DNA of 64,000 nt. Source: Hofstenia miamia (Eukaryota; Xenacoelomorpha; Acoela; Hofsteniidae). Each line of letters begins with the position of its first letter. Position 1 is the first letter of the stretch. The notes under the pieces are model-generated. The model did no database searches and was not told the DNA's origin. It saw only the letters and a program-made list of their open reading frames with translations. Both the position numbers and the translations under genes were made by a program. The stretch is from the NCBI GenBank assembly GCA_900660155.1, contig CABFPE010000009.1, forward strand, positions 1,532,336-1,596,335, read 5' to 3'. Of this stretch, positions 25,157 through 39,795 are shown one piece after another.

Positions 25157-28100
25157 CACAAAATATAAACCTAACATTATGCTATGTTCTTCCTCATAAT
25201 AGAGCCGACTCAATGAAAACATATTCATTTCGAATAGTGTAAGCAAAGCAAAGCCTTTTAGGAAGTAACTACGTGAAAAAATATGAGGGAAAAGGCGCTG
25301 TGCTGATTGAATAAACATTGCCAAATCTTTTAATTGCTTTGTAAACAAACAAAAGTTATGGTTGAACCACTGATTAGCATAGTAGTAGTGGTGGGTGGGA
25401 GGAGGAGATATCGCAAAAGTACCTTAAACACTACTATAAAAGCAATTTTTCAAGTTTTGGCGTTACTCGACTTTGAAATTTCGTAGTTTAACTTTATTTC
25501 TAAACATGTGCATCCTTCCTGCAATCCTCCTAATTGTTCTTGATGATATCAATTATAATACAAACATTAATATAGTTATCAGTTATAAAGTGTGCAGCTT
25601 CAATTACGTTTGAAAAATTCATTCGAGCTAAATGTGTGTGATATTATTAAAAACTTTGACAAGGTCATCTAAAAATTTAATAAATTTAGTAAGAATACAA
25701 TTAATTGTTGAAAAATATATTAATAGCTGTAATAATTGGAATCTTCTAAAAATCACAATGAAAAATAATAACAGTTTTTAGCTGAAAAAAATTGTTATAT
25801 GTCAATAAGTGCTTTTCTTTTTGCTTAGGACTATTTGAATGTCCAAATGACATGACAAACCCTCCAATTTCGTAGCTCATGCATTTTTAGAGACAATTCA
25901 TGTACAAGCATGGTTGAATTTTACCTCGGTAAAACAGGATGTGGTTGAAACGACAGCTTATCAACCTGGGTGACAAATATAAAGAATTAGGTTTTTAGGG
26001 AATTCCTTATAAAGTTCAATTCATTTGAGGGAGAAAAGGAATGCTTCTCCTTTGTCGGTATTTCCTCAGAGCAAGATGAATGTTGACTATCTTAGACGAT
26101 GCCATTATTATAAAATTTTTTGTGAGTACTTCAGAAAAGCATGTTAAGCAAAGTGGGCTTAAGCCTGATGAGTTAATGAAACACAGCAGGATTGTTTAAT
26201 GTGAAAGTCACTTTGTATTCAAAAGTTTGTTCACTGTACCAAGGCCTACTTTAATAACGGCCTGGCGATTTGCAGTACAAATAAAGAAAAGTATCAATAA
26301 ATACTCTCTTGCATGTAGGCAATTTGTGCAAAATTTTGTCCAAATATGCCATGCAAATAATACCAAAAATTCCTTTCAAATTGGTGGAGCTACAACCATT
26401 GTATTTGCAAAGTATCAAAAAAGTGTTCATTAAACAATTAAAATATTTCACAAATAGATCTATGTTCCCTGATTTTTATGCAGGAAAATGATTGTTTATC
26501 ATCAATGGCCTCATAATGTTTGAATGTAGTTTTTGCAATTTTCAAGAAATCAAAGCGCTTCAGAAAGTACATAGATGTGTAAAGTAGCTAATTCTTTCAT
26601 TGAAATGATTAGTTGCATCACATCTTGATGTGTGTCGCAGTGTGTTTGCGGCCTCATTTTTGTTCATTTTACTGAAAATTCCCAGGCTGTAATTATAGTA
26701 GGCCTTGACTGTACACATTTACATTTACTTGTCTTTTCGAATACATAAGCAACCTTATATTTAATATTTGTTGTTAAATTTGCTGCAAACTTTTAAATTT
26801 ATTTACTGAAAATATCATAATAAAAAAGGAAAATTGAGTCAGAAGAGTGTAATTAACTAACTAAATAGCAAAATAATCTGAGTTCAATGAATACATTAGT
26901 TTCAATCTGATTGACCATCCAAGCTAGGATCTTTGTGAACTGGAATTGAACAGCTCTATAACACTGCATGCGATATAATTTTATACAAGTCTTGCATACG
27001 TAATTATATTTATAAATATAAACAATATACATCATCTATTAAATCAGAATACCAATTGACATTGACCAGTCACCTGACAATTAGAAAGTTTATTGCCTCT
27101 TTGTTGTGAAAAAATTTTGAATAAAAGAAGTTGGTTTCCATCAACACGGAAAGTAATATTTGCCAGAAGGCAGCGATGCGTTTATGTTTCTCTAGTTTGA
27201 TTGTTTATAATTGTAGACAAGGCCACAAAACGTGAAAAGGTTCTTTCCCTTTGCAGAGTATAGAATTCAATTTTAACAAATTCTCGCTCATTATTCTTTC
27301 AAGCGACTTTTACACTCTCGTTTTCCATTAATTAGAGCGAAAATCTACGGCGATCTGACAACAAAGGGAATTTAGGTCATTATTGAGAAAATATGCAAAA
27401 GACTTTGAGGTTAATTTCAAGAAGGTTCAGTCAATGGCGAACGTCTGAAAATTTCCAGATTCCCAATGGATGAAGATCAAGGCAATGATTGTCACATAAG
27501 CATATCCACATTTATTACATTTACAACTTTCATTAGAATTGCTAAGCATATTGATTTCTATGAAAAATGTTGCTAATCTTACTCTAACAAAGGAAATAAA
27601 TTTTCGCATTTCAACGGTGAAGTTAATCTTGTTAACCATATTTGCCACAAGAAAATTTTGTCTATTGTACTCACACAAGGAGGGGAGTTTGATTGAGGAA
27701 CTCTCTAATACAAATTTTTTCACTAAATATTTTCTTAATGAAACTTTGTTCCTTACTAAACCAATTCTCCTTTACAAAATTAGACCATTAAGTCGATAAT
27801 GATATTAGAGGTAGTGACATAGGGGTAATTTTTTGAAGTTTTGGAATTTTACTTAGGCTTAAACTGCCTATGACCTTGAGAAAGGCCTAACTGTTTTTCC
27901 AAATCTTCAAAAATATGAAATTTGGAAATCCTGAGATTTGGCTACAACTATTGGTGAATGTGTTGGATTATTACAAGAGAACGAGTGGGTGAAGTTACAT
28001 AAATTTTATACGAAAACTTTTCAAAATATCAAAGTAAATGTCATTAAGCACAGACATATATGGATTTTCAGAAGGCTAAAACTTAAACAAATTTGCAGTT

Positions 28101-31100
28101 TATGGTAAGATAAGTAGGGTTAAATTGGGGATAGATTTACCAATTAATATTAATCAATCACAATTTCAAGATGATACATTTCATCGAATATCATTGTTCA
28201 TTTAATTAATTTGTATTGCTTTTATAGTTTACCGCGCTTTTTTCTGTATTATATAAAAACTATGCTAAATCAAATTTCAAGGATTGATTTTTTTCGGTGA
28301 AAAAGTACATCTTGGTACGCAAAAATATGCACTATATGCTTAATGCTTTTAAAATAAGTCAAAATTACCTTTTGAATCATCTGATGGTTTATGCGGAGAA
28401 CTATCTTGCAATCGATCAAGGGCTCACATGGCTGCACAAAAGTTCATTTATAAGATTTTTGCCCATGTAACAATCGGTATGAGATTTTGAATGTACTATG
28501 TTCCTTACATTTAATTTTTTTCGTAAAACGTGTACTAACATATAGATACACGACTATGTTCGTGTATTCGTTCCATTATCATCCACAGAAAACTGTTACA
28601 ATTTGGTACCAGGCGTTCAAAATCAAGAGGTATTATTACAAAATTTAGATCTTGCATGTTGATCAAAATCACTGTGTTACAAATTTGAATAAACTTTAGT
28701 GAAACTATTAACCTTAACAAAATAATTCAACTAAATCAAAAATAGGCTGAATTTCAAGTGTAAGTCATGTTCGTCCTCAGTTTCTTATGTTATGATAATG
28801 AGTGACTTCAACATTTCCAAAGCAAAATTAGGAGAGTTCGCGTAACATACCTAGCCAATCTAAAAGTGCGCATACAAATGCAAGATTTACTTCAATTCTA
28901 TTCTTAACAAGCATGTTAAAGGGAAAGTTATTGCAAAAAAACTGTCTTGTAACTAAAGCTATTTCCACTAGGTATTTTTCAAAATCTGTGATCACATTAA
29001 CAAAAAATTTTTAAACGACTATAACTCACGAACTCATGAAGATAATTAAAATCTAAAACTACCACAACATAGAGGATTTTCTCCTCTTTCTTTTTGGTCT
29101 TAAATTCACGATCTAGCTCTGCCACGTCCAGGCACACAGATTGTACTAAAAAACAAAATATTTCAGGGTAGTTGCTGCTCCCAATCGGAATTGACCGCCT
29201 CATCATCTGAACACTAGGCATGGACATAATTTGAATATTTTTACAAAAATCGGTGTGAAAAAAACTCATTAAATAAACTCTTATTGGCATCTAATTCAGG
29301 CATAAGCACATGTTTTAGCACACATATTCATCATTGCATGAGCGGACCCTGTCTCTTAAATGTGTCCATGTAAAAACCTTTCAATATCTCTTAACAAAAT
29401 GTGGACAAATCGATTTGTTAGGAAAACGTAGCACTAGGAGAAATAAGGTTAAATAACTTTAGCTTAGAATAATCTAATAATAAGATTTTGGTGGAACCGT
29501 GTCGGACTTGTTTCATTGGACAACACAAACATCTGTAGACATCGTATAAAAGTAAAACAAGTGGCAACTCCAAAAATAAGAAATTTTTTGTGTAGGCAAC
29601 GCCATACTGCTGTTAATAAAAACAACATAAACTGTATCTATTCGGTATTAATATAACTTTTCATTAATATATTAAATTGTCTATAAACTATTAGAATAAT
29701 CAATTGTGCAATTATACGTTTTTATGCAATTCAGTGGTGATTTGCAATCCATATAAGTAATCGAAAATTCAAAATATTTCGTCTCACTTTTTAAGAGTTA
29801 TTAGATTTATGAAGTAATATTTATTTTATCCGATTCATTTCGAAGATAACTGCCGACAGAATGCCGCCCACATCTTAATGTATTAAAATTGTTTGCCTCT
29901 TTCAAGCAAATATCTCTCTACTTTGGAGGAATATTGAATAATATTTTATTTCTAATGTTTCTATAAATTATTCCATTTGATAAGTTTTTGATTGTTGACG
30001 AAATGATCAATGTCTAAAACAAAGCAAAGCTAAAAACGAGCAAGATATTTGAAAATACGATTGACAATTACTGAGACCACCCCAATTATTACATCTTCAA
30101 TAACAAAAACTGTATCACAATAAAAACTGAATTTTATACCTAGTTTATCAATATATCTTAGGAGGTTATCTAAATTCAAAAATTTTTACACATTACCATC
30201 ATACTAAAGAAGATCAATAGAAAATTATATTTGATCAAGAACATCCAACATTTAGAGAGGCAAAAGATGCATTGATAGAAGGAACAACAAATTGTAAATA
30301 ATTTATTCGGTACCAAAGTATGTTGTCCATGAATTTAGATGAATATGTTGGACGTAGTTGGATGGAAATATGCTTACCCGACATTTTGTAAGCTGAAGAG
30401 GATGGTCACGCATCGAAATATATAATAAACACTGTCGCCATTTAAAAGCAAGAACGAAGATCATAATAGATTTTTTAATTATAGTACAAAGTGTCCCGAA
30501 AAAAATACAGTTTTAGGTGGAACTAAATATCAGTTATATTTGACAAACTTTGTAAAAGTGTCTACCTCCTGAATAAAATCATAAATATGACAAGATTTTT
30601 CGTCATTATTTTGAATTTATCCATATTGGCGGAAACCAATTAAATATGTTCTTCACTGACTTAAATTTTGCATTTCAATACATTTAAAAAATTTTCAAGT
30701 AAACTTTTTTAAAGATATTAATAGACTGTAAAAATAAGCTTTTTTGAAATCCATTAATTTACTCTATACATCTTCAAAGTCATCCTATAATCTTTTTCAA
30801 TATATTTATAGTATATAAAACACATGCCCTATATGCATGAAGTAAAATACGTATTTAAAAATACAAAGGGACGCCTTTCTTAACGAAGGCAATTATATTA
30901 ATATGCGCTTTAAAGTTTTCACAAATTTAATTATGAAATTCTTTGTATGCCATAATGACGTGATCTTTTACTTCGGAATTTTAGCCTTTCATTATGTTCG
31001 CACGATTGCCTATAATTCATTTTTAACTTAATAGTAACCGAAATTTGAGTAGTTAAAAATAAGTAATTTTTTCTTAAAAAAATAAGTAATTAATACTTAG

Positions 31101-31785
31101 CAAAGAATAATAAATATATTAAAATTACAATGGATACTTATATCCTTCTGAACTTATACATATGTATGTGTTTTTCAATACTGATAGGCATGTATATTTT
31201 TGATAATTACTAATATGTGATGCTTAGATAAAATTAATTGAAAATTATTTATGAAATTTTGAAAAATATTTTTAGATTTGATGGTTCTTCTAATGGAGAG
31301 TCACTGAGATAACGTAAAGGAAGCAACATTTATTCTGTAGATAATAAATATCCATCTCTTATTTCACAAAAAGTTTTTTCATGAACTAATATAAAAATAG
31401 AGTTCGACTATGAGCTTAACTTTCAATATTTTGCTTAAGCTATTTTTAAATCTTATTGACGAAAAAAATGTAGATCTAAGAATGGTTAATTTAAAAGTTA
31501 AATAATTTTGATTAAATGATTCTTAGAATTAAATGCTGTGTTTGCTATGTAAATCTTTTTGCCTTTGAGACGATCAATAATATACTCGTAATGCAAATAT
31601 GGAGATACTCACCACAAATAGGAAAGAATTGTTTTGTTATAAAGTAGGTTGGATTAATGGGGCCTAGTTCTTTCAGTCGTTTTGAATGCTCAACATTATA
31701 ATACAAAACTCAACCCAATGAAATTGATAACTTTACTAGCACTAACTGTGCGTTGTAAAGTAGATTAGCTTATAAATTAATGTCT

Positions 31786-31820
<35 letters not shown>

Positions 31821-34528
31821 TTATGAATTTAACTGTTCATGCAGTACAAATAGAGAAACCTAGTTTGTAAACAATATAAAGTGCATGTATTCTCAATATC
31901 TCTGATGAGCAGTAGCTTGTTCTCTGAGGACATTTGTCAATGTCCTCCCTTCAGATATTCCATTATAATATTCGTTAAAAAAATTTAAAATCTAAAGCCT
32001 AGAGGTAAACATGCATTTTATGATTCTATTTTTTCAATATTTTACAATTTCTGGAGCGCTTTTGTGTTTACCACATCATTGATCGCTCAACTGGTTTACA
32101 ACCCTCATCCTCATGACCACTCAGAAAAGGCTGTCGACACACTTATTGATCATTTCATGTTTAGTTTTCATAGTTTTTCAAGCGAATACAACATCAAATA
32201 CAATTTTAAGCTTTCAATAGTTTTCTTAATGATTATAGAAATTACTAAAATGACATTTTTCTTCAATGATATTACACAGATTTCAAAACACTGGATCAAA
32301 TTTTGAAAATATATAATGGGTTGACCAGTAACACAAAACCATGCTACCTTTTTGATATGAAAAAATTATTAATAAGACTTCAATAATATATCTAATGCAA
32401 TTTTACGGAACAAGATATATATAAGTTATCAAAATGGCTTTCTATATACCCTAAATTTGCCAATGCGCCTAATTGTTTAATAATCCACGGAGCTCAAGAT
32501 AATGAATTTTAGCACATTTGAGAAATTTTTCCGCATATTTTACGAAGTAGTTGCAGAACAACCGCATAGACTTAATTTGATATAGCCCTATTAAATAAGT
32601 AGTCTATGTCGCTATTTAGTTGCATCTTAATAGTAATCAAAAAATTATAAACTTGGGAAATTCGACTTAGGGCTATTTATTCTAAATTGAGTTTCACCCT
32701 TGTTATGTAAAGATAACAGATTTATAACATTTAAAAATTTTAAAAAAATAAATATAACCGCAACATAGATAACGAAAAGAACAATAGCAGTATAAGAAAA
32801 AATATTGGTAGCTAAAAATCAAGTCCAATAAAATATAATTGAGAGTGTCAAAGAATTTCAATTAATATTTAATTTTATTGGTAGAACCAATCAATATTTA
32901 CTGTATACTTTGGAAAATCAATTGCTTTGAATAAATTTAGGTGAAACCGAATTATTTCCGGTTTTTTCTTATGGGAGGAATTTCTGGCTGGTCTTGATAA
33001 TTGAGTATGTCTCTAATGGGCGATGTTCCATTCATAAAAGAATCGCCTGCATTAAGGAAAATTAGAAGAAATGCTAAGTTTAAACTTACTTAATTCACTT
33101 TCTTAAAAGTTCATCTTGATGCTTGTTATAATATACAATAATAAATTTGTTATAAAAATTACAAGTAACTTATGATTTCTATTGTAAGAAATTTTTGTGA
33201 AAGATAAGCTTTTTGTGATATAATATTCAAGCCTTTGAGAGCAAAAAATTTTTTACAGTGGAAACAGTAAGGAAGCATACGTGCAACTCGCATTGGATGT
33301 AGGCTTGAAATAAAACTAAAATATTGATTTCTGAAAGCCATGTTTGAAAATTGGCAAATTATGAACTTTTGAAGAGCGCATTGAAATTTCTAGAGATGTG
33401 AAAATATTTTTGGAAAGTTTAGGTGCTTGAAATTATTTTAACTTGTATATAATAATAATAAATGTATATTATGTATACTCTGCTGAAATATAATCTTTTG
33501 TCTTTCAGAGGATCAAATATGACAAAAAAACTAAAAGTAAAACTAACTTGTACTATCATAGGCACAAAAGTACATATATGTCTGCAGGCTCCTCTTAAAT
33601 GTTGATAAATAGGAAGGGAGTTCAATAATATAGGACCAAAACAGCTAAAACCCGTTTAGAATTTTCAGTACGAAACAATGCTTGACTCATTCTCATATAG
33701 ATAATATTCTTAGATGTTTATCTATTATTCGAAATAATATTTATGTAAATAGTGTTAAAATGCAATCTAGTTGGTTTGAAGGGATTTTCTCCTGAGTGCA
33801 ATGCAATTTTACTCCTTATTAAATAACTTAATGAAATCACAAATTAGATTTCATGCATTGATTTTAAATCGATTAATTTAAATTTGACAACTTCGCTCAA
33901 GTAGTTCTTGCTTGGTAACATAAAAATATCACTTAGTTTCATATGGTAAAGGAAGTCTTTAAGAATAAGAAATTTTTTCTGGCATTATAATAATTTGTGA
34001 GTTGTCTTATTACAAAATATTCCCTGAGTATAACATGCGCGTTCATTAGCTGTATGAGGTCTTTGTCTAAAGCAGGTTTAAAAGTGAACGTTTAATGAAA
34101 TTTTGTTTGATAATTTTGAAGATTTCTTTGTATTTCGATTTATTATATACAGTGCTTTAACATTCCCGTCTCAAAGGTGTCAATAAATATGTTTTATGAA
34201 AAATTGTCGTGAATTCAAAATTCATATGTAATTAATATTCGCAAAAGCATCTGACAGATTCACCAGCTCGAAATTTTCCATGCACACGATTCGACTCTTA
34301 ATTCAATGAAATGTGCAAAGCAAATTAAAGTTAACATTAGAGAACTGACAAGCACAACTTGGAGGGAGAGATCTGTCAACCAATTTTTGATTGCGTTTGC
34401 TACATTCCATTAAGCAGAACTAGACTGATTTAAGGAATCTCTGAAAGATAATGCCAAGTAACTATCATTTTTATTGAAAATACAATATCACCAATGCAAC
34501 TAACGGGAAGCAGTATGCATGTCCAAGA
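25157..34528. other. Long AT-rich non-coding stretch
   Basis: About 9.4 kb with no gene I can support. A (TA)n tract lies at 31790-31818. At about 30484-30508 the sequence TACAAAGTGTCCCGAAAAAA resembles a solitary mariner-type end, with no partner found. The 97-codon minus-strand frame at 28997-29290 has no recognised motif. Confidence 0.5.
31790..31818. repeat. (TA)n microsatellite
   Basis: About 29 bases of pure TA repeat. Confidence 0.95.
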
Positions 34529-34978
34529 GTGGAGGGCAGTCGCAAATTCTTTGTAGACATTAGTTTCTCAAACATTGACCCTGCAATCAGCTCAAACAGG
34601 TTTTCAAAATTCAACACAGTACGGCAGGAACTCACACCTGCTTTAACTTGGGCCTCAGTAGACCCGTATGATTTTCGTAAAATAATCAGTGTTTTTAATA
34701 ACAGGAACCCGACGTCCCTAAAAATAAAAGGTATATTTAAAAACAACAAAATCACTATAAATTCAACGCATGCAAAAGATTTTTTATTGCATGTGTCACA
34801 ACTAATTGAAATATACGTAGATATTATTTCAAATATTGTGTTTTTCATGTTTAAATACAAATTCCTACCCACTCTTCAGTCCACTGTAAATTTATTTTTA
34901 GAAAGGCCAAATCTACAGTCCGCAAAAATTTTTTGTTTTATCCAGCGCATAAGACACGTGACCCCGGTCAGCAGATAG
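34529..34978 (+). CDS. Unrecognised open frame, 149 codons, doubtful
   Basis: One of the longest open frames without a repeat or known element in this AT-rich region. Codons 1-90 look reasonably protein-like (V-R-Q-E-L-T-P-A-L-T-W-A-S-V-D-P-Y). The rest becomes hydrophobic and AT-driven. No domain, signal peptide or family motif is recognised. A 133-codon frame on the opposite strand (34471-34872) overlaps it, so at most one of the two is real. Local G+C is somewhat higher than the background on both sides, up to about 35010. It could be an exon, an old element fragment or chance. Confidence 0.22.
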   Translation: MEGSRKFFVDISFSNIDPAISSNRFSKFNTVRQELTPALTWASVDPYDFRKIISVFNNRNPTSLKIKGIFKNNKITINSTHAKDFLLHVSQLIEIYVDIISNIVFFMFKYKFLPTLQSTVNLFLERPNLQSAKIFCFIQRIRHVTPVSR

Positions 34979-37661
34979 ACCGCGCAGAGCATTCTAGCCC
35001 GCTTTCACCTCTGTTTAGATCACAATATAGGTATATAGATATATTTGTTATTAGGCTTACACAAAGTGTCTAAGATTCATAAACAGGCCACCTAAGCAGT
35101 GGTAAGAATTAGGCTAAACTTCATTGGTGTATTCGTGTTTTGCCTCACCTATAATATTCATAGTTCAATTTACCAGTTCTGCGCCATATACTAACTTTAT
35201 GACATATTCTATTTTGTTAACAATTTTTGAAATATAGAAAAATGCTAATCTGTTTTATCAATCATCGGGATCTGTTCTTATATTCCTATTATTTACAAAA
35301 CATCACTGTATCTGATGGTTGTTTGTGAATCTAACTCACTATTTCTCGGGTTTTTCATAAGTGTCTGGAATGTTAAATGAAAATGTATTACAAAAAATTG
35401 TCTATGAACAAAATGTCGAGGAAAGATTTATGTGTGTCAAAATCACTTTTCTACAACTCGCCAAAAGAGTATTCTGAAATCAATTTAGACGATTATTAAG
35501 TAAACAATGTCAACCTACAAAGGAAATCTGCGAAAAATATGGAATAACTGATTAAAATGAAATAAATCTTGACACATTCATACATTTTGCTGAATTTATA
35601 TTCCAGTCTTCACCGAAGAGTCTCCATTAACAGTCAAGTCAAATTAAGAATTTTTTAATCTTGCAGGCAAAAGATAAATTGTATTTTGGCATAAACACAA
35701 TATAAAATTGTTACAGCTGCGTCTCTACAATGTTGTTTGCAGAGAGAATTAGCCATATGTCAACGCTTTTTAATCAATTCGGGACAATTCGGGAGTGTAA
35801 TAATTTAACTAAAATTCAAAAATATGCAATATAAAAATTTTTGACGCGTTCATATTTGAAAAGAGTGTGGGAAAATATTATAATACTAAAAAAGCTATAA
35901 TAGGTCAAATTCACCTTTAAGCATTTTTTATTTGGATCATTATTCATTCAGCAAAAAACACTAGCAGGTACATATACTTCCAATTATGTTGATAATCTCA
36001 TTGAATATGTTTTTTGTTGAAGTATTGTCTCTATTATATAGTTTTCGCATTTGAGATATCATAGGTTAATGTATACTCAAAGAGTAATCGCTGGTCTATT
36101 TTTAAAAATCGAAAACATAGGTTTCAAATATGCGCTAAACTATAAAAATTTGTAGTTATAAACAAAATAGGCTAATCATTTGTAGCCAAAATGTAGTTTG
36201 CCTTTGTTTCTCCTTAAAAATAGGTCAGCGATTTTAAGTATATACAAAAAATTTAGTCTAAATGGCGCCACTGAAATTCGTTATTTCATACTAAGCTTCC
36301 AAATAGGAGACAGAAGGGAGAGCGCATTTAATTTAAACCAAATGATAATAATAGGTATAAGGTTGTATAAAAAACTAAGGTATTTGAATAGTTTTATTGG
36401 ATGAAGTTGAATGAAATACAAAGAAAAAAAAACTTATTTTCTTCTCCCGAACTCTTTGAGTTTGGTGCTATAATATGAGGCCATTGACTTAAATTGTATG
36501 AATTTAATAATGACAACTATTTTATAAAGTCTATGCTTAACTATGACTAAAATTTCTATAGACCAAGAAAATATTTTTTCAAACTGAGAACTGATCATTG
36601 TGATATAAAACAATGGTGTCCCAAAGAATTTTCGAAGACGCCAACTTAGGTATGGGCGTCCTATTGACTAATACTTTTTCATAGAATGAAAAAGCAGAGT
36701 GACCTACTCTTACAGTCAAAGAAATTCCTATTGCATTTGAATTTAAATAATTCAATGCGCATTTGAAAGGAAAATATACTAAGAATGATCTATTCTAAGA
36801 AAATTGTTCCTAGTATTTTTATTTGTAGTGCCCCTAATTTTAAGGCACCCGCAGCGGTGCAATTGACGCTCCGCCCTTCTAATGACTACGTCATCTGCTA
36901 TGATCTAGAAGATTTCTTGTCTAAAACCTTAATATCAGAAAAATGAACATGTTTTATATTTTCCAGTTAAGCCTATGTCCAAATAATTCCAGTTTCCAAT
37001 ATTTTAATAAAGGTGAAGAAAAAATCTTGTAAATCAATCTAAAGAAAATTTGAAAAATTAAAAGATGTTTGAAAATTATCATATCTATGTTTATTCATAT
37101 ATAATTAATGTATGTAAAATTTTAAATCAATATTTTTACATAATTTCTTATCTTTAATTTTGTAAATAGGAAAATTTCGTTAAAGTATTGAATAGTTTTA
37201 CTCAGATTGGAACAAAGCAATTTTATGTACTGTGTATGTGAGAAAATTAGTATTTCCAACGAAAATTGAAAGTAAAGAATTGCATATATTTAGAATAAAG
37301 TGTTTTGCTGCATACAAATATGAAATTCAAACTTAATAGAAATGATAACATACTATTTTAACTATTATAAAAAATATAGGTATTATTTGAATTTTAAATT
37401 TACAAAAATTGGATTCGTGGGTTTTGATATTTTTGCATAGTCAAATGGCAATAAATGTCAAAGTGTAGGTTGACATAGAAAAATTGCAGTAAGATTTCCT
37501 TGAAAACAAAATTTCTCCGGCTAAGAAAAATAGGTGTATACTAAGGAATGCTAACAAAACTTAAGCATTGCTCTATTTAGTAGTAACAAATTTTTAGGTT
37601 AATTGTAAAAGTAATTAGTATTTTAGAAAATATTATGTTCGTTATTAACAACAATCATATG
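34979..37661. other. AT-rich non-coding stretch
   Basis: About 2.7 kb without a supportable gene. A small G+C-rich spot at about 36840-36905 contains the palindrome-like GCACCCGCAGCGGTGC, with no assigned function. Confidence 0.5.

Positions 37662-37693
<32 letters not shown>
37662..37693. repeat. (TA)n microsatellite
   Basis: About 32 bases of TA repeat, followed directly by the first copy of the GGTGTGGTGATCCCC block. Confidence 0.95.
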
Positions 37694-37695
<2 letters not shown>

Positions 37696-37864
37696 TGTGG
37701 TGATCCCCACCCCCACGGCAAGCNGCATATATGCAATCATAGACATAAGACAGTTCCACAGCTGATGAAAAAGTTTCTGAAAGTTACTATGAAGAATACT
37801 TTTTTGAAAATGGCATAATAAATACTCAATATTTAACTATGGATATATCTATTATATATTAATA

Positions 37865-37901
<37 letters not shown>

Positions 37902-38308
37902 TGTGGTGATCCCCACCCCCACGGCAAGCTTGTAAAATGAACATGCATTTATTAATAATATTAATTATCTTAAAGCCGATTAAGGCGTGTACTGTAAAAT
38001 CCGTATCGTAGGGGCTATTATGAATGAGGATAATTGCCATAGACACTGCAGTAATCAATGCCTCCTGAAAAGGTAGCAAATTGTAAGTTTTTGAAAAATT
38101 AAAATCATATCCAATCAAAATGCAGTTTTTATTTTTTAACTAGAGATTTAATTATGTGATATAATACATAATTGTACTGCATATATGCAATCATAGACAT
38201 AAGACAGTTCCACAGCTGATGAAAAAGTTTCTGAAAGTTACTATGAAGAATACTTTTTTGAAAATGGCATAATAAATACTCAATATTTAACTATGGATAT
38301 ATCTATTN
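37694..38308. repeat. Gap-flanked duplicated block, probable tandem repeat or misassembly
   Basis: A 30-base block beginning GGTGTGGTGATCCCC occurs at 37694-37723 and again at 37900-37929, each time right after a (TA)n tract. A 129-base block occurs without visible change at 37725-37853 and 38179-38307. Single N characters sit at 37724 and 38308, so the piece between them begins and ends with the same 129 bases. This is the form of a contig built from a circularised or tandemly repeated unit of about 454 bp. Confidence 0.85.
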
Positions 38309-38540
38309 CTCGAATTTGTGATTTTATTACAGGGAATTAATTACATGTATCAACTGTGTATAAGTTATATTTTAATAATTATTTAAATATTTGAAAAAGC
38401 ATGCATTCTATTACAAAAATTGCACATTGAAATTTTTACAATTTTTTTTGTTATTTTTTTATTTGCAATAAGGGAGCGAAGACAATTTTTTCAATATACC
38501 GAAAGGGTGTAAATTCCTGCCATATAAGTATACAGATTGA

Positions 38541-38580
<40 letters not shown>

Positions 38581-38769
38581 GTTTATGGAAGTGATTAAGC
38601 CAATTACTTGATAGAGTGATTTACATTTACAATCCAAAATATATTTGAAATTAAAGAACTGACAAATGAAATAACTTAATTCTCAAAGTTACGATAGTTA
38701 AATAATATGAAAGCTTTACTACTTACTTCCCACCATACTCTTCACAACAAAGTTCATCTTTCTCACAAG

Positions 38770-38950
38770 TTAATGAGTGAGGCAATCGTTGCTGGGTTGA
38801 TAGAATGAACGAGCCGAATTCTACTGATGAAATACCGTCGCGTTGTAATTGGTCAGCGCAAAACAAGTGTTGTTCCAAAGGGTTAATTAGATAGGGATAA
38901 AAATAAAAAGAGAAAAGAATTCTCCTGTCAGTTTCTCATGGCTGCCGAAT
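38770..38950. promoter_or_regulatory. Possible CpG/CCAAT promoter-like patch
   Basis: Within about 180 bases CpG occurs in AATCGTTG, GAACGAGCCGAA, ACCGTCGCGTTG and CAGCGCAA, against an almost CpG-free background. GTAATTGGTCAGCG contains an inverted CCAAT box (ATTGG). The patch ends near an ATGGCTGCCG that closes almost at once in frame. No downstream coding sequence is apparent, so this rests on composition alone. Confidence 0.2.
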
Positions 38951-39795
38951 AGAAATTAAAACATCAGTGGCTTACATTTATTATATTCTAATTTTAAATT
39001 ACAATAAATTTGAATATATTATTTTGTGCTTTTAGTTCCTTTTAATATATTTTCAATTCAATAGAGACGGTTACCAATAATATCTCAGTTCAACACAAAA
39101 GCTACATATATGAATCAATTGAAATACTCATGAATATACAATAGGTTATTTTCAAATAACCATAAGATAATGCAGTTTTGCCAACTTACTGAGAATAAGT
39201 ATATATATATATATATATATATAGTACTCTGTCTATTTCACATTTATATTAGCACTTTGTCTTATTTGTAATTTAAATGTGGGAAAATGTTTGCTTGAAT
39301 ATAAGTCTAATATTAGCATCCTATCTTTATCAAATAAACTAATTAATATCTAATGAATGGTAGTTTCGCATTTCTTATATGGGGCTTGACATGATCTCGT
39401 ACTTGTATTTCCTTCACAATTTTACAGTCACACTTGTCCGATAGGACCTAAATGAGATATTTTCTATTCTGCATCTTTTTTAAGTAAGGTATCTACAATA
39501 TTGAATGGAACTTCAAAAATTGGCATTTCTTGTCTGAGTAGTCAGTGTTTGTAAGGCCATACCTCCCTTGGTTTTCACTTAACTTTCAAAATTTTTACAT
39601 TATTTAATGCGCAATCGATAGAAATCTTTGAAAACTTTACTGTATTTTGCACTTTCTAGAAAATTAGGATCAATAACTGAAATATAATTTTTGTGAAATT
39701 TCGGTAAAGTAGTGGTCCTCGCGCAAAGCGACATTGCAAAACTTTTCCGGAGTTGTTTTATTCGATTCTACGTCAAAAGTTGATTAAGAGCTGTG

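Noticed and set aside
30484-30508. Mariner-like end TACAAAGTGTCCCG
   Set aside because: No second end or transposase is nearby; too short to call on its own.
34471-34872. 133-codon minus-strand frame
   Set aside because: It overlaps another frame of equal length on the plus strand and has no family motif; neither strand is convincing.
37852-38118. 88-codon frame and other frames containing I-Y-I-Y-I-Y runs
   Set aside because: They are translations of (TA)n microsatellites.
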